64,000 bases of DNA, taken from Chalara sp. BL73. Taxonomy: Eukaryota; Ascomycota; Leotiomycetes; Helotiales. Below, piece after piece: positions 1-12,010 of the stretch. Where the stretch lies: positions 1,426,001-1,490,000 of the forward strand of contig CAKJVC010000006.1 of NCBI GenBank assembly GCA_918026815.1, given 5' to 3'. How positions within the stretch are numbered: the stretch's first letter is position 1; every line of letters starts with the position of its first letter. Below the pieces are notes generated by a model, which saw nothing but the letters and a program-made list of their open reading frames with translations, did no database searches and was not told where the DNA came from. A program made the translations under genes and the position numbers.

Positions 1-1960
1 TCGGAATTAGCTATTCCGTTAACTCGACTTACTCGGAAAAACGTGGTTTTCGAGTAAACAACAAAAGTACAAAAAGCGTTCGACAAGTTAAAGCAAGCTT
101 TTACTACCGCTTCTGTACTTCTCGCTTTCGATACAGAAAAAAAAATTAAAATAAAAACGGATGCATTAAACTACGTTTTAAAAGCTGTACTTAGTTAACT
201 TAACGCAAAAAAGAAATAGCAATTAACAGCTTATTATTCACAGAAATTTACATTAGCAAAACTCAACTATAAAATATACGACAAAAAACTACTCGCTATC
301 GTTAATGCATTCCGCGAATAAAGAAAGTACTTAAAAGAATCTAAATACTAAGTACAAATACTAACAAACTACAAAAATCTTATTGTTTTTACTACTACGA
401 AAAAGTTGAACCGACGCTAAGTCAAGTAAGCAAAAAAACTCGTTTTATACAACTTCAGAATTTCATATGTTAAAAAAACAGAAAATGCTAAAGCAAATGC
501 GTTTAGCAAAAAACCCGAATACTTCTTTAACAAAACATATATTTTGCACGCGGTGCTACAACAAAAAAAAAACTCGTTAGTATTCAACAAAAAAAAACTT
601 TTTATAGCAACCAAAATAAAACATCGAATAAAAGACTCAGGGTTCATTTAAGCTTACAAAAAAGATTTTATAACTACTAAAGCTTTTAACAAACAAAAGC
701 AAGAATTTACTATAAACAGCTTAAGAATCTTTTGTTATTACAGGAAAATCTATGTTTTATTTACGCTAAAAACGACTTTTGTAATAAAACAACACGAACT
801 ACTCGCTTATAAGCATTAAAGGATCGCTAAAACAATAAACAAAATTTCTAAGAAATACTATTTTCTAAAAATAAAGAAACTAGTTACTAAAATAGTTACC
901 GAATGCGACACGTGTATCCGGAACAAAGCTTTACGCTATGCTTTTTATAAACTAATACAATCGCCGACTATTCCAAACAAACTATAAAAGTCTATCGCAT
1001 AAAACTTCGTAGTAAAACTACTACTTTTTAAACAACCGGTCTCGGAAAAATAGTACGATTCAATATTTGTTATTGTAGAAAAAACCACTAAATACTGCTA
1101 CTTAAAGCTATATTTAAAAAGCAGCACAGCAGAAAATTTAGCCTATACATTTCTTAGAGTCGTAGTTGCGAATTATAGCACTTTTACAAAAATCATATTA
1201 AACAGAAACAAGCTTTTTACATTCAAGTTCTAAACAACGCTTACTGCGCTTATAGGAATAAAAAAAAAGCTATTAACAAGCTTTTATTTACAAACTAATA
1301 AACAAACAAAAAGACTTAACTAAACAATAAAAGCATACTTTAAATGCTATGTGAACTACAAGCAAAACAACTGAGTCGAGCTTTTGTTGCTTGCACAGTT
1401 CGCATACAACAGCGCAATTAATAAAACAACAAAAGTATCGCTATTCTATGCTAACTATAACTACAAGCCAGAAGTATACTATAAACTAAACAAAAATAAA
1501 GCACACTTACAGCTTGCAATAGTCAAAGTCGAACAATTACAAGCACTGCACTCGCAGCTAGCCGAAAACATAGAATTCCTTAACTAAAAATCTGCGGAGT
1601 ACTACAACCGTAAACATAGTAAAACACTACACTTTAAAAAAAAAAATAAAGTCTATTTTGTCAAAAAGAACATTAAAACAAAAAAACCAAGCGACAAACT
1701 GAATTACAAAAAGCTAAAACCGTTCAAAATCAAACGAGTTGCAAAACTAAATGCATTCGAACTTCACTTTTTTAGAACTATAAATATACACTTAGTATTT
1801 CTCGCTTTACTTTTTGAACTAGCACTAGAAAAAGCACTACTAGCTTCACGCACAGAAATTAAACCAATTAACCCAAAAGCTGAATACGAAGTCGAAAAAA
1901 TTTTAGACTGCAAGTATATTAAAAAAAAACTAAAGTATTTGATTAAGTAAATTAATTACT
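1..1960 (+). pseudogene. Element A pol remnant: RNase H, integrase, chromodomain
   Basis: Read on the plus strand with stops ignored, this is a Gypsy polyprotein C-terminus. RNase H keeps the first Asp (KTDALNY) but the DKExLAI signature reads DKKLLAI, a Glu-to-Lys change. The integrase zinc module keeps CDTC near 910. Its catalytic acids are all altered: the first Asp reads Asn (NFVVKL, near 990), the second reads Asn (LNRNKLFT, near 1200), and the Glu of the QTERxN box reads Lys (near 1310). The GPY/F-type end and a chromodomain-like stretch follow. The longest open piece is only 67 codons (1384-1587). Each change is what G-to-A or C-to-T mutation would give, so this is a dead coding region. 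Confidence 0.9.
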
Positions 1961-2014
1961 CAGATTCGGAAAACATATAAAAACCAAAAAAAAACTTTAA
2001 CTGCTTTAAAATGC

Positions 2015-2530
2015 TTAAAAAGTTCTACTGTCAATATTTAAAAGCTTCAAGTAAAAAGCCCAGAAAACGTTCCTAGAAAAAAAAAAATCGTAATCCAAAA
2101 ACAGCACGCTTTCGAATAAAACTTTAGTAAAATTGTTTTTCTGACTACTTAAACTAACTTTTTTTGCCAATTTTTCCTTTTTTTTTAGAGCATCGAGCTT
2201 ATCCAAAAATGCGAAACTACGTCGCAATATCTCTTTTTTACGATCACGCAAAAAACGGCGCTAAAGCTGCAAACGCTTTACTCGAGCTATAGCCGCCGAC
2301 AGTTCGTTTTCAGCTTGACTTATTTTATTCTCGATTTTTTCTTTTGCTTTGTCCAAAAACCTTTAGTTTTTAAAAGCAAGACTATTAGCATTACACTCAG
2401 AAAAACCACGACGTACACACTCAGCACAACGAGTTGACTTTTCTGCTTTTATACATTTTATAGGATGTCGATTCCGAGTATGTTTCTTTTCGCAAGCGGT
2501 ACACGGAATCATTTTTTCGCTAGTTAAAAT
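2015..2530 (-). pseudogene. Antisense Cys-rich plus coiled-coil ORF inside element A
   Basis: Opposite to pol, between the chromodomain and the 3' LTR, the minus strand encodes a Cys cluster (starting IPCTACEKKH near 2510, then RCAECVRRGFSEC near 2430-2395) followed by a Lys/Arg/Glu-rich coiled-coil-like stretch; the open 78-codon piece is 2015-2251. A few stops break it. The spacing (C-x2-C, then a further Cys, then C-x2-C-x5-C) suggests a small zinc-binding module. From general knowledge, similar short proteins are common among fungal hypothetical proteins. Element B carries a comparable frame at the same relative place (22061-22234), so this is probably a genuine accessory gene of this retrotransposon lineage. 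Its function is unknown. Confidence 0.55.
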
Positions 2531-2706
2531 TATTCGTTTTTTCAGATCTTTTTTTTCAATATCTTTTTTCGACAGATTTTCGGACTTAAAACAATCGGCA
2601 GAACGCTTAATTGTTATAATGAAAAAGAAAAGCGGCTATGCGGCCTTCCACGATATTTTTTTAGCATACTTAAGCATGTAGACACGCTAGCCTAGGAAAG
2701 AAATAG

Positions 2707-3057
2707 TGTTACGCGCATCGCTAACAGGCTTATGCTTTAAAGGCTTAAAGCTCGGTAAACTCGGTTTACACAAAAAACCTCTAGAGTAAAAATCACGTGA
2801 TGGATCATAGATTATAAGTAATTTATAATTCCGACTGGATCATAGTTATGCAATAATCCAATCTACGATGGATCCATATAAGTAAATAGCTTTTCTTTAG
2901 TTAAGAGCTTCGTGCTCAACTCAACATAGTATTTTAACACTATACTGTTATCGGGATTTTACTCCTTATATGTGATATACCTGCTTCTTCCCAGACTAAC
3001 AACCCCCGGACCCAGATCTTCTATCTATATCAGTTGTAGGCTGATAGGACCGTAACA
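2707..3057 (+). repeat. 3' LTR of element A
   Basis: A 351-bp segment begins TGTTACG and ends CGTAACA, the TG...CA terminal inverted repeat expected of an LTR. A purine-rich tract (AGGAAAGAAATAG) lies immediately upstream and fits the plus-strand primer site next to a 3' LTR. The partner LTR is outside the window, so the target duplication cannot be checked. Confidence 0.75.
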
Positions 3058-3309
3058 CTGAAGTCTACAATTTAGCGCTTAGAAATTGTTTGTTTTATTA
3101 ACCTTACAATGAAACCTCGGTTTTAAAAACAAGTAGTGAGAACTTTGCGTATATCAAAATTTTGTAAACTTACAACTTAAAGAGATAACGCTTAAGTAAG
3201 AAGATATAAATGCTTTTTCTAGGTTCAAAATTTTTATTCAATCTAACAATATATAATGTTATCAATAATAACTCTTTTGGGGTTATTATAAGGTTTTTAC
3301 AGACTTCAG

Positions 3310-4970
3310 TCAATTGAAGGTCGTATTGTAATTAGTTGCCGGAACTGGTGTTGAGATGTTAGGATCTAGCTCTTTATTGCGGGCATCTTCGGCACTATCA
3401 TTGCCCTCTACACCAGTAAAATTTCTGCCTTGGACATCTTTGCCAATCACCCAATCTTTCTTCCACAACGGCGTTATGTTTTGAGTAACAATTGCAGGAG
3501 GCGGGTCATGATAGGCTTCCAATGTAGCCCGGGGGACATTACCATTTGCATAGTATTTGTCGTCCGTTAATAAGGCGAAGCCCGGATCATTCGGGGCGAG
3601 TATTTTCGGCCAGCATGGATTAATGTTTAACCCGTCCCCTGGCGAATTGTGTTAAATCGTGCGGCACTTTCAACGTTACAGGAGAGATTAGCCACATACC
3701 ATTAGCCAAGCCATCCCAATGCTTGAACTCAAATACGCCATAAGTCACCGTGACATGAACACTAGTGATTGTCGCTGTGAAATTAGTCAGAGTTTTGGAG
3801 ATTGAACTTATGAACTTACTAGTTGTTCCCATAGCAGTAATAACTTTGGTTTGCGACGTGGCCGTCTTATGACGCTTTGTATTCTTCGTCGTCTTCCCTT
3901 TTCTCATATCGTCACCATATTTGGCGCAAAATCCTTTCCACATTTGGTTATCTCTTCCTGCATCCTGGTTTTGCTTTGCTGGGAGATACCGGATTCTTTG
4001 GCCAGGTGGAAACGGGTGCGGGCTCACTTTTTTGCTTGGGTTGAAATATCGTGGCGGCCATTCATCTCTATCGCATTCTTTTTCTTTTGTATATCCCTTC
4101 AGCCATTGATAATGATGCTGTGATCCCTTGGGAACTGTACCTCCTGCGATAGTGGTTGAATATGCATATGTTGCTGTTCCATCATAACCCATATCGTATG
4201 CACCACACGTAAAACGGGCCATAGCTGGATATGCCTGCATCACGGATCTGGCTTATTATGAGTATATGCTGCGTTTACTATTTCAAGAGGCAAAGGAATA
4301 GGGACCCTAAGTAGGCTTACCTATAATGATAACATGCTTGAGTATAGGCAGCCTTGCAGGTAATGTCGGGTGTCGTATATTCTGTCTCAATTTTCGTAGT
4401 TATAGTTTGATGGTCAATTTTACGTTTACATTTCGTAGCTTTGCCTCTCTTAACAAGCTCACAAAGCTCTCCATCACTATTTTCAGATTGAATAGGCTTC
4501 TGAGTGACTGTAGATCTTGTAGCGGTTTGCCCACCTGCTACATGAGTCCGCGAAGGTTTGTCATCCACTGGCATCTTGGTCGGTGCAGCCTTTATAGCCG
4601 GCGAGGGAAGTGAAACAGATTTATCTGGACTGCTATTCGGCTTTTTTCCCCCACCAAAAAAACTCTTGATGAAGTCAAAAAGTCCACCACCCCCGCTGGA
4701 GGGCGAAGCTGGAAGGTTAGTGGGTGATATTTTTTGGGACTGTGAGATCGAACCTGAAGGTTCATCACTAGGCTTCTTCGCTCTTGAGCTTGAGCTAAAT
4801 AATTTTCCGACAGTACCAAAGAGACCACGTTTGTGAAAATTTTGCGCTGCTTCTACTCCTCGTACTTGATCTGTAACTTGAACTCGTTCCCGAAGAGCAC
4901 GAGCGTCTACAATCCCGATTTCCATGATCAAGGCGAGAACCAGAGCCGATATAATGGTGGATAGCTGCAT
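3310..4970 (-). pseudogene. Secreted NucA/NucB-like domain protein, frameshifted
   Basis: The ATG at 4970 opens a signal-peptide-like stretch (MQLSTIISALVLALI), then a Ser/Pro/Gly/Lys-rich linker of about 150 residues. Exon 1 ends at 4321; an intron at 4248-4320 has a GTAAGC donor and CAG acceptor, and exon 2 continues in phase. Exon 2 carries ECDRDEWPPRYF and GQRIRYLP, resembling the Cys-Asp-Glu core of the NucA/NucB deoxyribonuclease family as found in fungal secreted proteins. Around the CCCC run at 3636-3639 (GGGG on the coding strand) the frame shifts. The original frame stops soon after, while clear coding continues in another frame down to 3310. One G fewer would join them. This may be a true indel or a homopolymer sequencing error. 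The nuclease assignment rests on motif resemblance only. Confidence 0.55.
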
Positions 4971-5664
4971 TATCAAAAAGGAATGGAACCCAAGTAAAGA
5001 GAAAGAAAAGTAGCCTCAGGAAACACCAAAAGGAAATGCTTGAAATTTAGAAGCAAATGAAAAGAGTCTATCGACCTCTAAAGGTTTGATTTATATCATT
5101 TGAGCATTACTAGCATTGTCAGATCTTTCAAAAGAAAAACATCTATATCAGAATAATCTTAGAATTTAACAAGGCTTAGGCACGGGATATGATTTAAGAG
5201 AAGTGTGAAGGACCATTATAGCCACCTTTTTCAGAGTACAGCCACCAGCCGTTTCTTTCCTCTATCTCACGAGATGGATTCATAGACACGAGGCTCAAGT
5301 CACACAAGCTACACAGGTTGCACAAGAAGGAGTCAGTGGGATCTATAGGATCAACTATTCCCAGTTTCAAATTAGGCTCAGGTCTAGATATACAACTAAT
5401 ATAGGAAGGCCTTATCTTTTCCCTCGAGCTGGGAGTTTAAATAGGCTAATAGTAGAACAAGCTGAAAATGGCCAGGGGTTGACTCAAAGATTGGGCAGCT
5501 AATAGCAGTCAGGTTATTGCATTATCTGAATCAGTATACCGTTTTATGACTTGCCGATACAATTTAGTTTTCCAGGGTGCCAAGAATGATATTGCATTAC
5601 GGCATCACACAACTAAGCCCTGTTTGTCATTGTAGAGTGCCATGCTAATATTTAATGTTCTTAT
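4971..5664. other. Intergenic, nothing recognised
   Basis: About 700 bp between the start of the secreted-protein gene and the decayed ankyrin-type gene. No reading frame, RNA or repeat was recognised. The first 200 bp presumably hold the promoter of the leftward secreted-protein gene. Confidence 0.5.
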
Positions 5665-7385
5665 TTACGAATTGTCTAAGTATCGGTATGCGTTATTTTC
5701 GAACCCCACGAACAGGGCGTTCGGGCTTAGCCAGCGGCGGGCGGCCTGCATATGTATGCCAAGCTTCTCAGGATCCATAACTTTCCGATCCAGTGTAAGC
5801 AATTCATTGAGTGAGATAAAAAAGATTGGCGAGCTGAGATGTAACCTAATCACGAAAGTCACCAAGTGGGCGAAGCATTAAATTAAAATGTTGGGCCGTG
5901 TTGAGAATGGCGGGCACAAATTCTCGCGAGCGGAAGAATGGGAACTGCGCCAAGAAAGGCAGTGGCCCTAAGCTGGACTCGTTTCGATGGCTCCAAAGCT
6001 GTCCGGGATCTAAGCCGTGACCAACCATCATCTTGAAAAGATTATAGAGATCTTGCAATTTCTTCAAGGCAGTTTCGGGGTCTTTTCGCATAGGGAGGAG
6101 AACCATTCGTTCTAATATAACATCAAGAAGAGATCGTTTGCCTCTCAGTTGGTCAAATGGCGATGCTTGGCCCTTTGAAAAGAGCTTTTGTATTTGTTGA
6201 ATGTTTGCAGATTCGCAAGCCTGGATCATTGGTGCCGTTTTATCGACGTTGTTGTATACTTGCAGTTTCATGTCGGGGCTGGGTCGGTTACAACTAATTC
6301 TTCTCAGAATTATTGCACAAAAAAGCCAAATTCGTAACATACACGGCGTGATAACCACGTTTAAGTTTGTTTGCGTAGTTTTTGCAGCCCCCACGTAGAC
6401 CTTTAGGCCGTAGTGATCGACGGTCTCTTGAGTTTTTAAACTAGTGAAATGAATGAAGACAGTGCCAAACCAAGTTTGGAATACCATTCTGCCTCGCTTC
6501 TGTTTCAGAATTCTCCGACCTAGACCGCCGTTACAATCTGGTATCTGTATCGCGTTTGTTTTGGCACGGGTACCACCGATACGTTCTTGTCAATTGCCAC
6601 CGGAGCCTAAAGGAGCCTCCAGTCTGGCGGAATTCTTGTAGAACTCCTAGAGAACTTTCCGCAGCGTGTCTTCAAACATTTTGTTGATACCCACCGGGAG
6701 ATGCACGACTTGCTGGGAAATGGTGGCGCTCAATTTTGCCACGGCTATTCTTGTTTCGAGAGCCGTATGGTTAACACTTTGAATTCTATCCGGAATAGCC
6801 GACACAGTTTTCGCAGCTGCTCTGAACTTTGAATTCAGAGTTGAAATAGCATGACGCATCTCTCGCGCATCGTAAGCCAAGCCGGACCGCTCTAGCTCTT
6901 GATCGCTGGGTATTATCAGCCTTTGGTCATAACGGCTCTCTAAGCAAATCCAAGAGGACTTACAAAGCTATATTAGTCCCTGCGATAAGGATATATCCCT
7001 TCGCCTTCTCCAATCTCCCTAGGTATTTTACAAATTTATCCTTCCTCAGTACAGCTATAACATCTTTCTATCTACTCTGCTTATCGCTCCTATACTCCAC
7101 TAGTTTCTGCAACCCAGTAACAGCTTCATCACTATAGTCCAACGCCAGTCTTGCTATACCCCATCGCTCTGGCTCGACCGATTCATCAACTTATGCAAGT
7201 GTAGCTCGGTAGGACTCCAGCAAAGAGCAGAACATCTTCACCTCTGTTCGAAAGAGCCTAAGGTCATGTGGCGCGTCGTTGAATGAATCCAGGAATGTAC
7301 ATACGATATGACAGCCTTGCAAGATCTGGCCCGCAAAGCCAACAATACTCAATGCAGATGCAACAATACCCAAAGCTTCGGCCAT
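5665..7385 (-). pseudogene. Decayed fungal STAND/ankyrin-type protein gene
   Basis: The N-terminus (MAEALGIVASALSIVGFAG, ATG at 7385) is the hydrophobic leader-like domain common at the start of large fungal STAND and ankyrin proteins. Downstream on the same strand come DEAVTGLQKLVEY and YLGRLEKAKGYIL (about 7130-6980), a probable GTAAGT intron near 6960, a heptad-like segment (6880-6647), and a stretch with APMIQACESANIQQIQKLF and ASPFDQLRGKRSLLD (about 6240-6120), which resembles the segment before ankyrin repeats in such proteins. Reading is broken by an in-frame TAG after KQSR (about 7070) and frame changes near 6487-6647 and 5850. Ankyrin repeats proper are missing. The family match is from memory of the pattern, not from a search. 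Confidence 0.6.
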
Positions 7386-7430
7386 TGTGGCATCAACGTT
7401 ACTATATGCGGCAAACAATACCTCTTGCAT

Positions 7431-8330
7431 GAAACAGAAGGGGAAAATAGAGTAATTGAAATACGGGCAACGAGTTAATATCCCATCTATTGGTGAAAAG
7501 GATGCAGAATAACTCAGGCACTACAACCGTGAGGCCCCACATATTAATCGCTTAACATGTCAGGCAAAAATGACTGAAAGGGAAGGATGGGGCTGTTAGG
7601 CTTGTCGCTCATTGGATTAATTCCCTAGATAAACCCTCGGCTGCCTTGCGGAAGCCAAGGTTTTGCTTTATCGAACTTTTCATAGTGGAAACTGAATCGC
7701 TCTAGCTGACATATGCTGCATGTGCCGTTGCATTGGCCTCCCGATGAAGTATTGGGGGCGGGGCTTATTTTGCCGTACACCTGATGCCATGTCACATCAC
7801 ACCGTGTCGGGAGTCGGCTCATGTAAGTAGGCCAAGGGAGCTAGAGAATCTCTTCTCCATATATTTACCGCCTAGTACTGTATGACACCTGTGCATGCCT
7901 CCCACGGCCCCACTGTCGATCATTATGACCACTCGGCTCGGCCCTTCTTGCGCTACCTCCAGCAGGCAGTGCCAATATCTTACACCCACATTCACCTCAT
8001 CTAGAAGAAGCTGCAACAGGAGCAGGGTTATCAAAGGAACCTACTAAAACTTCTCTTTAGACCATCTAAGAGAACCTGCTCTTGTGGGAGGTATATGTGG
8101 TTGAAGTGCGACTTGTCACAATACGCGCATTTCCCTTCGGCCTGCATCCATAGCAGGCTGAAGAAGCAGTATTGATCAATGATAGCGAGGCAGTGAAGGT
8201 GGGTATACCACTTGCTGCAGGAAGGCATGCATGCCGCAGAAAAGTGATCAACGGTGTAAATGACATGGGGCTTAGCAAGACCCGCCGAGCCCAGTGCCCA
8301 TACTGCCTTCTTCGGGCACTCCTCGAGCTC
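7431..8330. other. Unassigned region with short minus-strand ORFs
   Basis: Several overlapping minus-strand frames of 65-71 codons lie here (7625-7822, 7819-8034, 8031-8228). One contains paired cysteines (CSICQ and CAYCDK), but no frame continues long enough or matches a family I recognise. They may be relics of one decayed gene. Confidence 0.35.
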
Positions 8331-8339
8331 CTAAGTGAC

Positions 8340-10160
8340 TAGAACAACGCTGAAGACAGCAAATTTGGCTGGAGTCCCATTACCTTTGCCTTTGCCGTTC
8401 CAATAGGCATCTTTGCAACAGCTTTTACTCTTGTCACATTCTTTCTGGCCGTCCTAGTTGCAGGTCCCAGTCGTCGCAAATCCAACAGCTATACGATAGG
8501 CAAATTGTCTAAGGAAACAACAAGAAAGTGGAGCTAGTAAGACCTCGGGATCCTGTCTACTGCCCGCACTCCAATCTTGAAGACGAGCAATGTCCTAGCG
8601 ACACTTAAGGATCTCCCCAAAAGCCAGGAAAGCGAGGCTCTGGCGGGGACTAATGAGGCTTGGGGATAATCTATCGGCAGCTTCATGGCTCGCTTTTCTA
8701 AAAAGAACTTGAGCTAGAACGCCTTCCTATCAACGGCGGTAATCTAAGAACCGCCAGGGCGGACTATCTTCCAGACGATCTACTGGCCGTCCCCGCGTAT
8801 GGCAAGGTAGGATTTATCATCGCTACAATGGCCACAGCCGGGGGCCACTCATGGCAACTTGACTTCTAATCTGCGTACCCAGATAGTTTAGGCCCAAGGT
8901 TTCAGTTCGACCTTCGACAACATTCAACCTAGGGCCCATGGAGGCGTTTTCGAAATACGACCACGGCGCTGTGAGCCAACAGACTTCTCAAGGGAGAAGC
9001 TTGCTTTTGGCTATTCGACATGCTCGAGGAGAAGTGGGAGTTGGGAAATTTTTGCACCTATTTTGAGTCACTGGGATCGATGGCCTACTTGATAGCGGTA
9101 CATTCATGGGCGATATAAGTTCTGGGATTGACACGGGTAGAATTTTGAGGAACATCTATCATAATTGTAATTATCAACAAGCCTCGATCTGTAATGCCTG
9201 CTTGTTTTAAAATAGAGAAGATACACATCATCATCTATGGCTTCTTAGAGCCAATACGCCAACGTTCGTCCCGTCTATCTTCCAATTGCACAACTTCCAA
9301 TTCTCAGGTGTACTCACGATTCTTGCCTTGAATAGCAAATTCTGGGCAGCAATTACAAGAGTCGATAAGATGCTGTTGGTCAATATATGTGCCTTCAACT
9401 TGCTGCTCGGCAATCTTGAACCGAGGAATACCCAGTGCGTACTTAAAAATCAGAGGACTGGGGAATATGAAAAATGCGCAGGCAGGGATGTCTTTGAAGC
9501 ATGTCTAAGGTTGCCACACGGTTCCAGAGGCTTTCAAGCTTTGTTCGGTGCTTTTACCCAAGCTAAAAGGCTGATTTTTCGCGAGAACGTGCTGCGACGG
9601 ATCCAATGGGTAGATCAGTGGCTGAAACAAGCACCGGATGATAGAGTGATTAGGTATCGGATAGCTTCTCTTTACCTTATCGCAGTGGCAGTTTTGGACG
9701 CGAAAAAGGCGATTGCTGATGGTTCGCTCGAATTTCCTGCGCATTCCTGCGCAGGACAATCACCTACCACCCAATGGTTGTCGTCTCTTGCATACCACGA
9801 TTCGAGGGGCGATATTCCTGGCCGCCGTATTGAGATGCTAGTGATCTTACGACCGTTCATCGAAAGCTTCCCACTAAGCATGACTGATGAGACAAAGCCT
9901 ATTGATGACATTAAGAAGTTTCGGAACATTCCCTTCTATATTGGGGATCGGCTAGTTATGGCGTCCATTGGGATAATATGGATCACCTCTTGCGAATTAT
10001 TCAGGAGCTTTTAAGATCATGCTTTGAGATCATAAAGGACGACGGCCTAGAGTCGCTGATAGAAGGAGAAGACCCTAACAAAAAGCTTGATGACGTTCCG
10101 ATTTGGAGATCTATGTTGATGGCGCTTTGTTCTGGACGGCGCCAGATAACAGCACTGTGA
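8340..10160 (+). pseudogene. Decayed conserved fungal protein (family of unknown function)
   Basis: The plus strand reads as one large fungal protein broken into pieces. A hydrophobic N-terminus (FAFAVPIGIFATAFTLVTFF, about 8380-8440) is followed by VAGPSRRKSNSYTIGKLS, then VPAYGKVGFIIATMATAG (about 8790), and RFQFDLRQH with MEAFSKYDHGAV (about 8900-8970). The 242-codon open frame at 9286-10014 follows, with WLKQAPDDRVIRYRIASLYL and KPIDDIKKFRNIPFYIGDRL. Stops interrupt at about 8535, 8668 and 9210, and the frame shifts near 9990 into the piece 9978-10160. I recognise this as a fungal family with an N-terminal membrane segment, but I know no function for it. Many indels and stops make it a pseudogene. 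Confidence 0.6.
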
Positions 10161-10281
10161 GATCTTCTGGTGTTTGGGAACATATAATTCCTATTACCTA
10201 GCTTTGCTCTACAGGATATTTTTGAAACCTACATTAAGAGTTTTTTCACTTATGCAAAATAGTACCAAGACCACAAGAACT

Positions 10282-12010
10282 CTAGTCACCTCTATTCCAC
10301 CGCCTCCGCCTCCGCCATTGCTCCTCATCCTCATCCTCATCTTCTTCTTCTTCCTCATCTTCATCTTCTTCCTCATCCTCATCTTCATCTTCTTCCTCTT
10401 CCTCATCTTCATCCTCTTCCTCATCCTCATCCCCATCCTCGTCCCCATCGTCAGAATCACTAATGTTGTCGTGATCACCATCTTCGTCTGTCGTTTCTCC
10501 ACCCGTTTCATCGGAGCTTGTAGAGCTTTCCCAACCAGAACAAAGATCCGCAAATTTACTTATACAGGGCCTGTTATGTTTCTCGGAGGCTTGTCTCCAG
10601 ATATCTAGACAATTTGACACCCACGGTCGAAAGTGCCTTACAATCCAATAATGGAGATGTTCAATAATACGACAAAGTTGCACGTTGTCCCAGGTCTCAC
10701 GCAAGTCTCCCTTCCAGATGCATTGCATTTGCTGTATCGATTAGAAGCGGTAACTAGAGCAGACCTTGAAAACAGCATCAATGAAAACTCACATATTCAC
10801 AAGTAATCTTCTCATATTCAACTTCACGATATGAGACGAAAGATATCCAAACCCTAACCTTCCAACCGATGAAAGTGAATGCAACTACTGGCCGAAGTTC
10901 AGCGGTGCGAATTTGGCGATTTGCAAGGAGGTGCAATCGACACAACATTGACAAGGCAGTCGCCGAAGCATTGGCAGCTTGGCAGTAGCACTTGGTTCTT
11001 TGTGCCTTTGATACCCCGTGGTGCTTTATTTCGATGACCACAGACGGGAAGCATACCAGATGTTCCTCCTCACTGTCTTTGCACCGGTTCAGCTCTTTGA
11101 TAGGGTTTGAGATGAGATTTCCGTGGTTTTCTTCTTCGAGCTTTACCAAGTTGTTAATATGAAAGTTTTGAATCGTATCATCCCTGTGGAATCCTAGACA
11201 ATTGATAGTTCGGCGAACAATAGGAAAAGCTATATAGAGATCCACCTTAGGAGACGAAAGAATAGGTGCATCATCAGGTGTTGTTCGTTGTAGGGATACT
11301 CGACCGTGTTTCCAAGTATCTTCAGCCTCACTGTGCTTGTGTGCACCTAATAAGCTTCTAATAAGAGGGGTAATAGGTGCAAGAGGGAGTTATACTGTAC
11401 GTACACTCTAATTCTGTCCACTAGCTGCACTGCTTTAGACATTGTTGCCCCTTCTGCTTCTCGCGCCAAATCCCTTAGTTTTCCGAAGACGTCATTTTTC
11501 ACTATCTCAGACCAATTACACTCCTTGCGACTAACAATATTGATAGCTTTCGTGGTAATGTTCTCAGCAAGCTCAAACCTCTTATCATGCTCAGCAATTG
11601 AATAACGAGCTTCATATGTGCTTGCCGAGGAGCATGTAGTTTTGGCTGGAATCCTGAACTTTTCGTCTACTTCTTCCTGGCTTTGAAGGCTCAGCCGGCC
11701 CTGTTGATTGTTTAGCATTTCAGAGTTGAACTCTAATTCTCACTCTGCGACTTACGAAGCTGTATGGCGAGAGTATATGGTCGAAATCTAACAGCCCTTC
11801 GGTAACTATGGAAGCTTGAGCAGATTGCTCAAGCAACTCTTGCTTGCTCTCTTGGCTAACAGGCTCCTTCGTATAGTATATCCCGTTGCATCCAAGAGCC
11901 TTGTCAGTCAGTTCCACCTTCATCTCCGGCGTTTTTTGTAAAGGACCTGCTATTGCGAAGAAAAGGCTTGGGGGTGAGCAATTTAACCAGTTGTGCAGGG
12001 CGCGCAACAC
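10282..12010 (-). CDS. Fungal protein with endonuclease-like ExK motif and acidic tail
   Basis: Exons: 12010-11756, 11700 to about 11401, about 11346-10793, and 10731-10282. Two introns are clear: 11701-11755 (GTAAGT donor, branch CTAAA, CAG acceptor) and 10732-10792 (GTGAGT donor, branch CTAAT, CAG acceptor); both keep phase. The join near 11350-11400 is unclear: either a very short intron or a 1-nt frameshift. The core has FPSVVIEIKHHGV followed by KCYCQAANASATAL, then a beta-rich segment. The E-x-K after a hydrophobic strand resembles a PD-(D/E)XK nuclease core, seen in a group of fungal hypothetical proteins. The C-terminus is a run of about 45 Asp/Glu residues ending in Arg/Trp. Length is about 520 residues. 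The nuclease link is inference. Confidence 0.55.
10321..10450. repeat. Polypyrimidine TCATCC/TCTTCC low-complexity tract
   Basis: About 130 bp of interrupted CTCATC, CTTCTT and CTCCTC triplets on the plus strand. On the minus strand it encodes the Asp/Glu tail of the preceding gene, with no strict repeat unit. Such tracts expand and contract easily, so tail length may vary between strains. Confidence 0.85.

Larger units (their letters stand above)
1..3057 (+). mobile_element. Ty3/Gypsy chromovirus 'element A', 3' part, RIP-damaged
   Basis: The left edge cuts into a long terminal repeat retrotransposon on the plus strand. In order it shows an RNase H domain (about 60-330), an integrase with zinc-binding and catalytic parts (about 790-1790), a chromodomain-like end (about 1790-1950), an antisense Cys-rich reading frame (2015-2530), a purine-rich tract just before position 2707, and a 3' LTR (2707-3057). 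The reverse transcriptase and 5' LTR lie outside the window. The coding frame is broken by many TAA and TAG codons where Gln or Trp is expected, which is the RIP pattern. The domain order RNase H, integrase, chromodomain is that of fungal chromoviruses. It cannot be autonomous now. Confidence 0.9.

Noticed and set aside
4326..4836. Plus-strand ORFs over the secreted-protein gene
   Set aside because: Shadows of exon 1 on the opposite strand.
10174..10608. 144-codon plus-strand ORF rich in Leu, Ile and Phe (apparent membrane protein)
   Set aside because: It is the antisense reading of the acidic-tail triplet tract.
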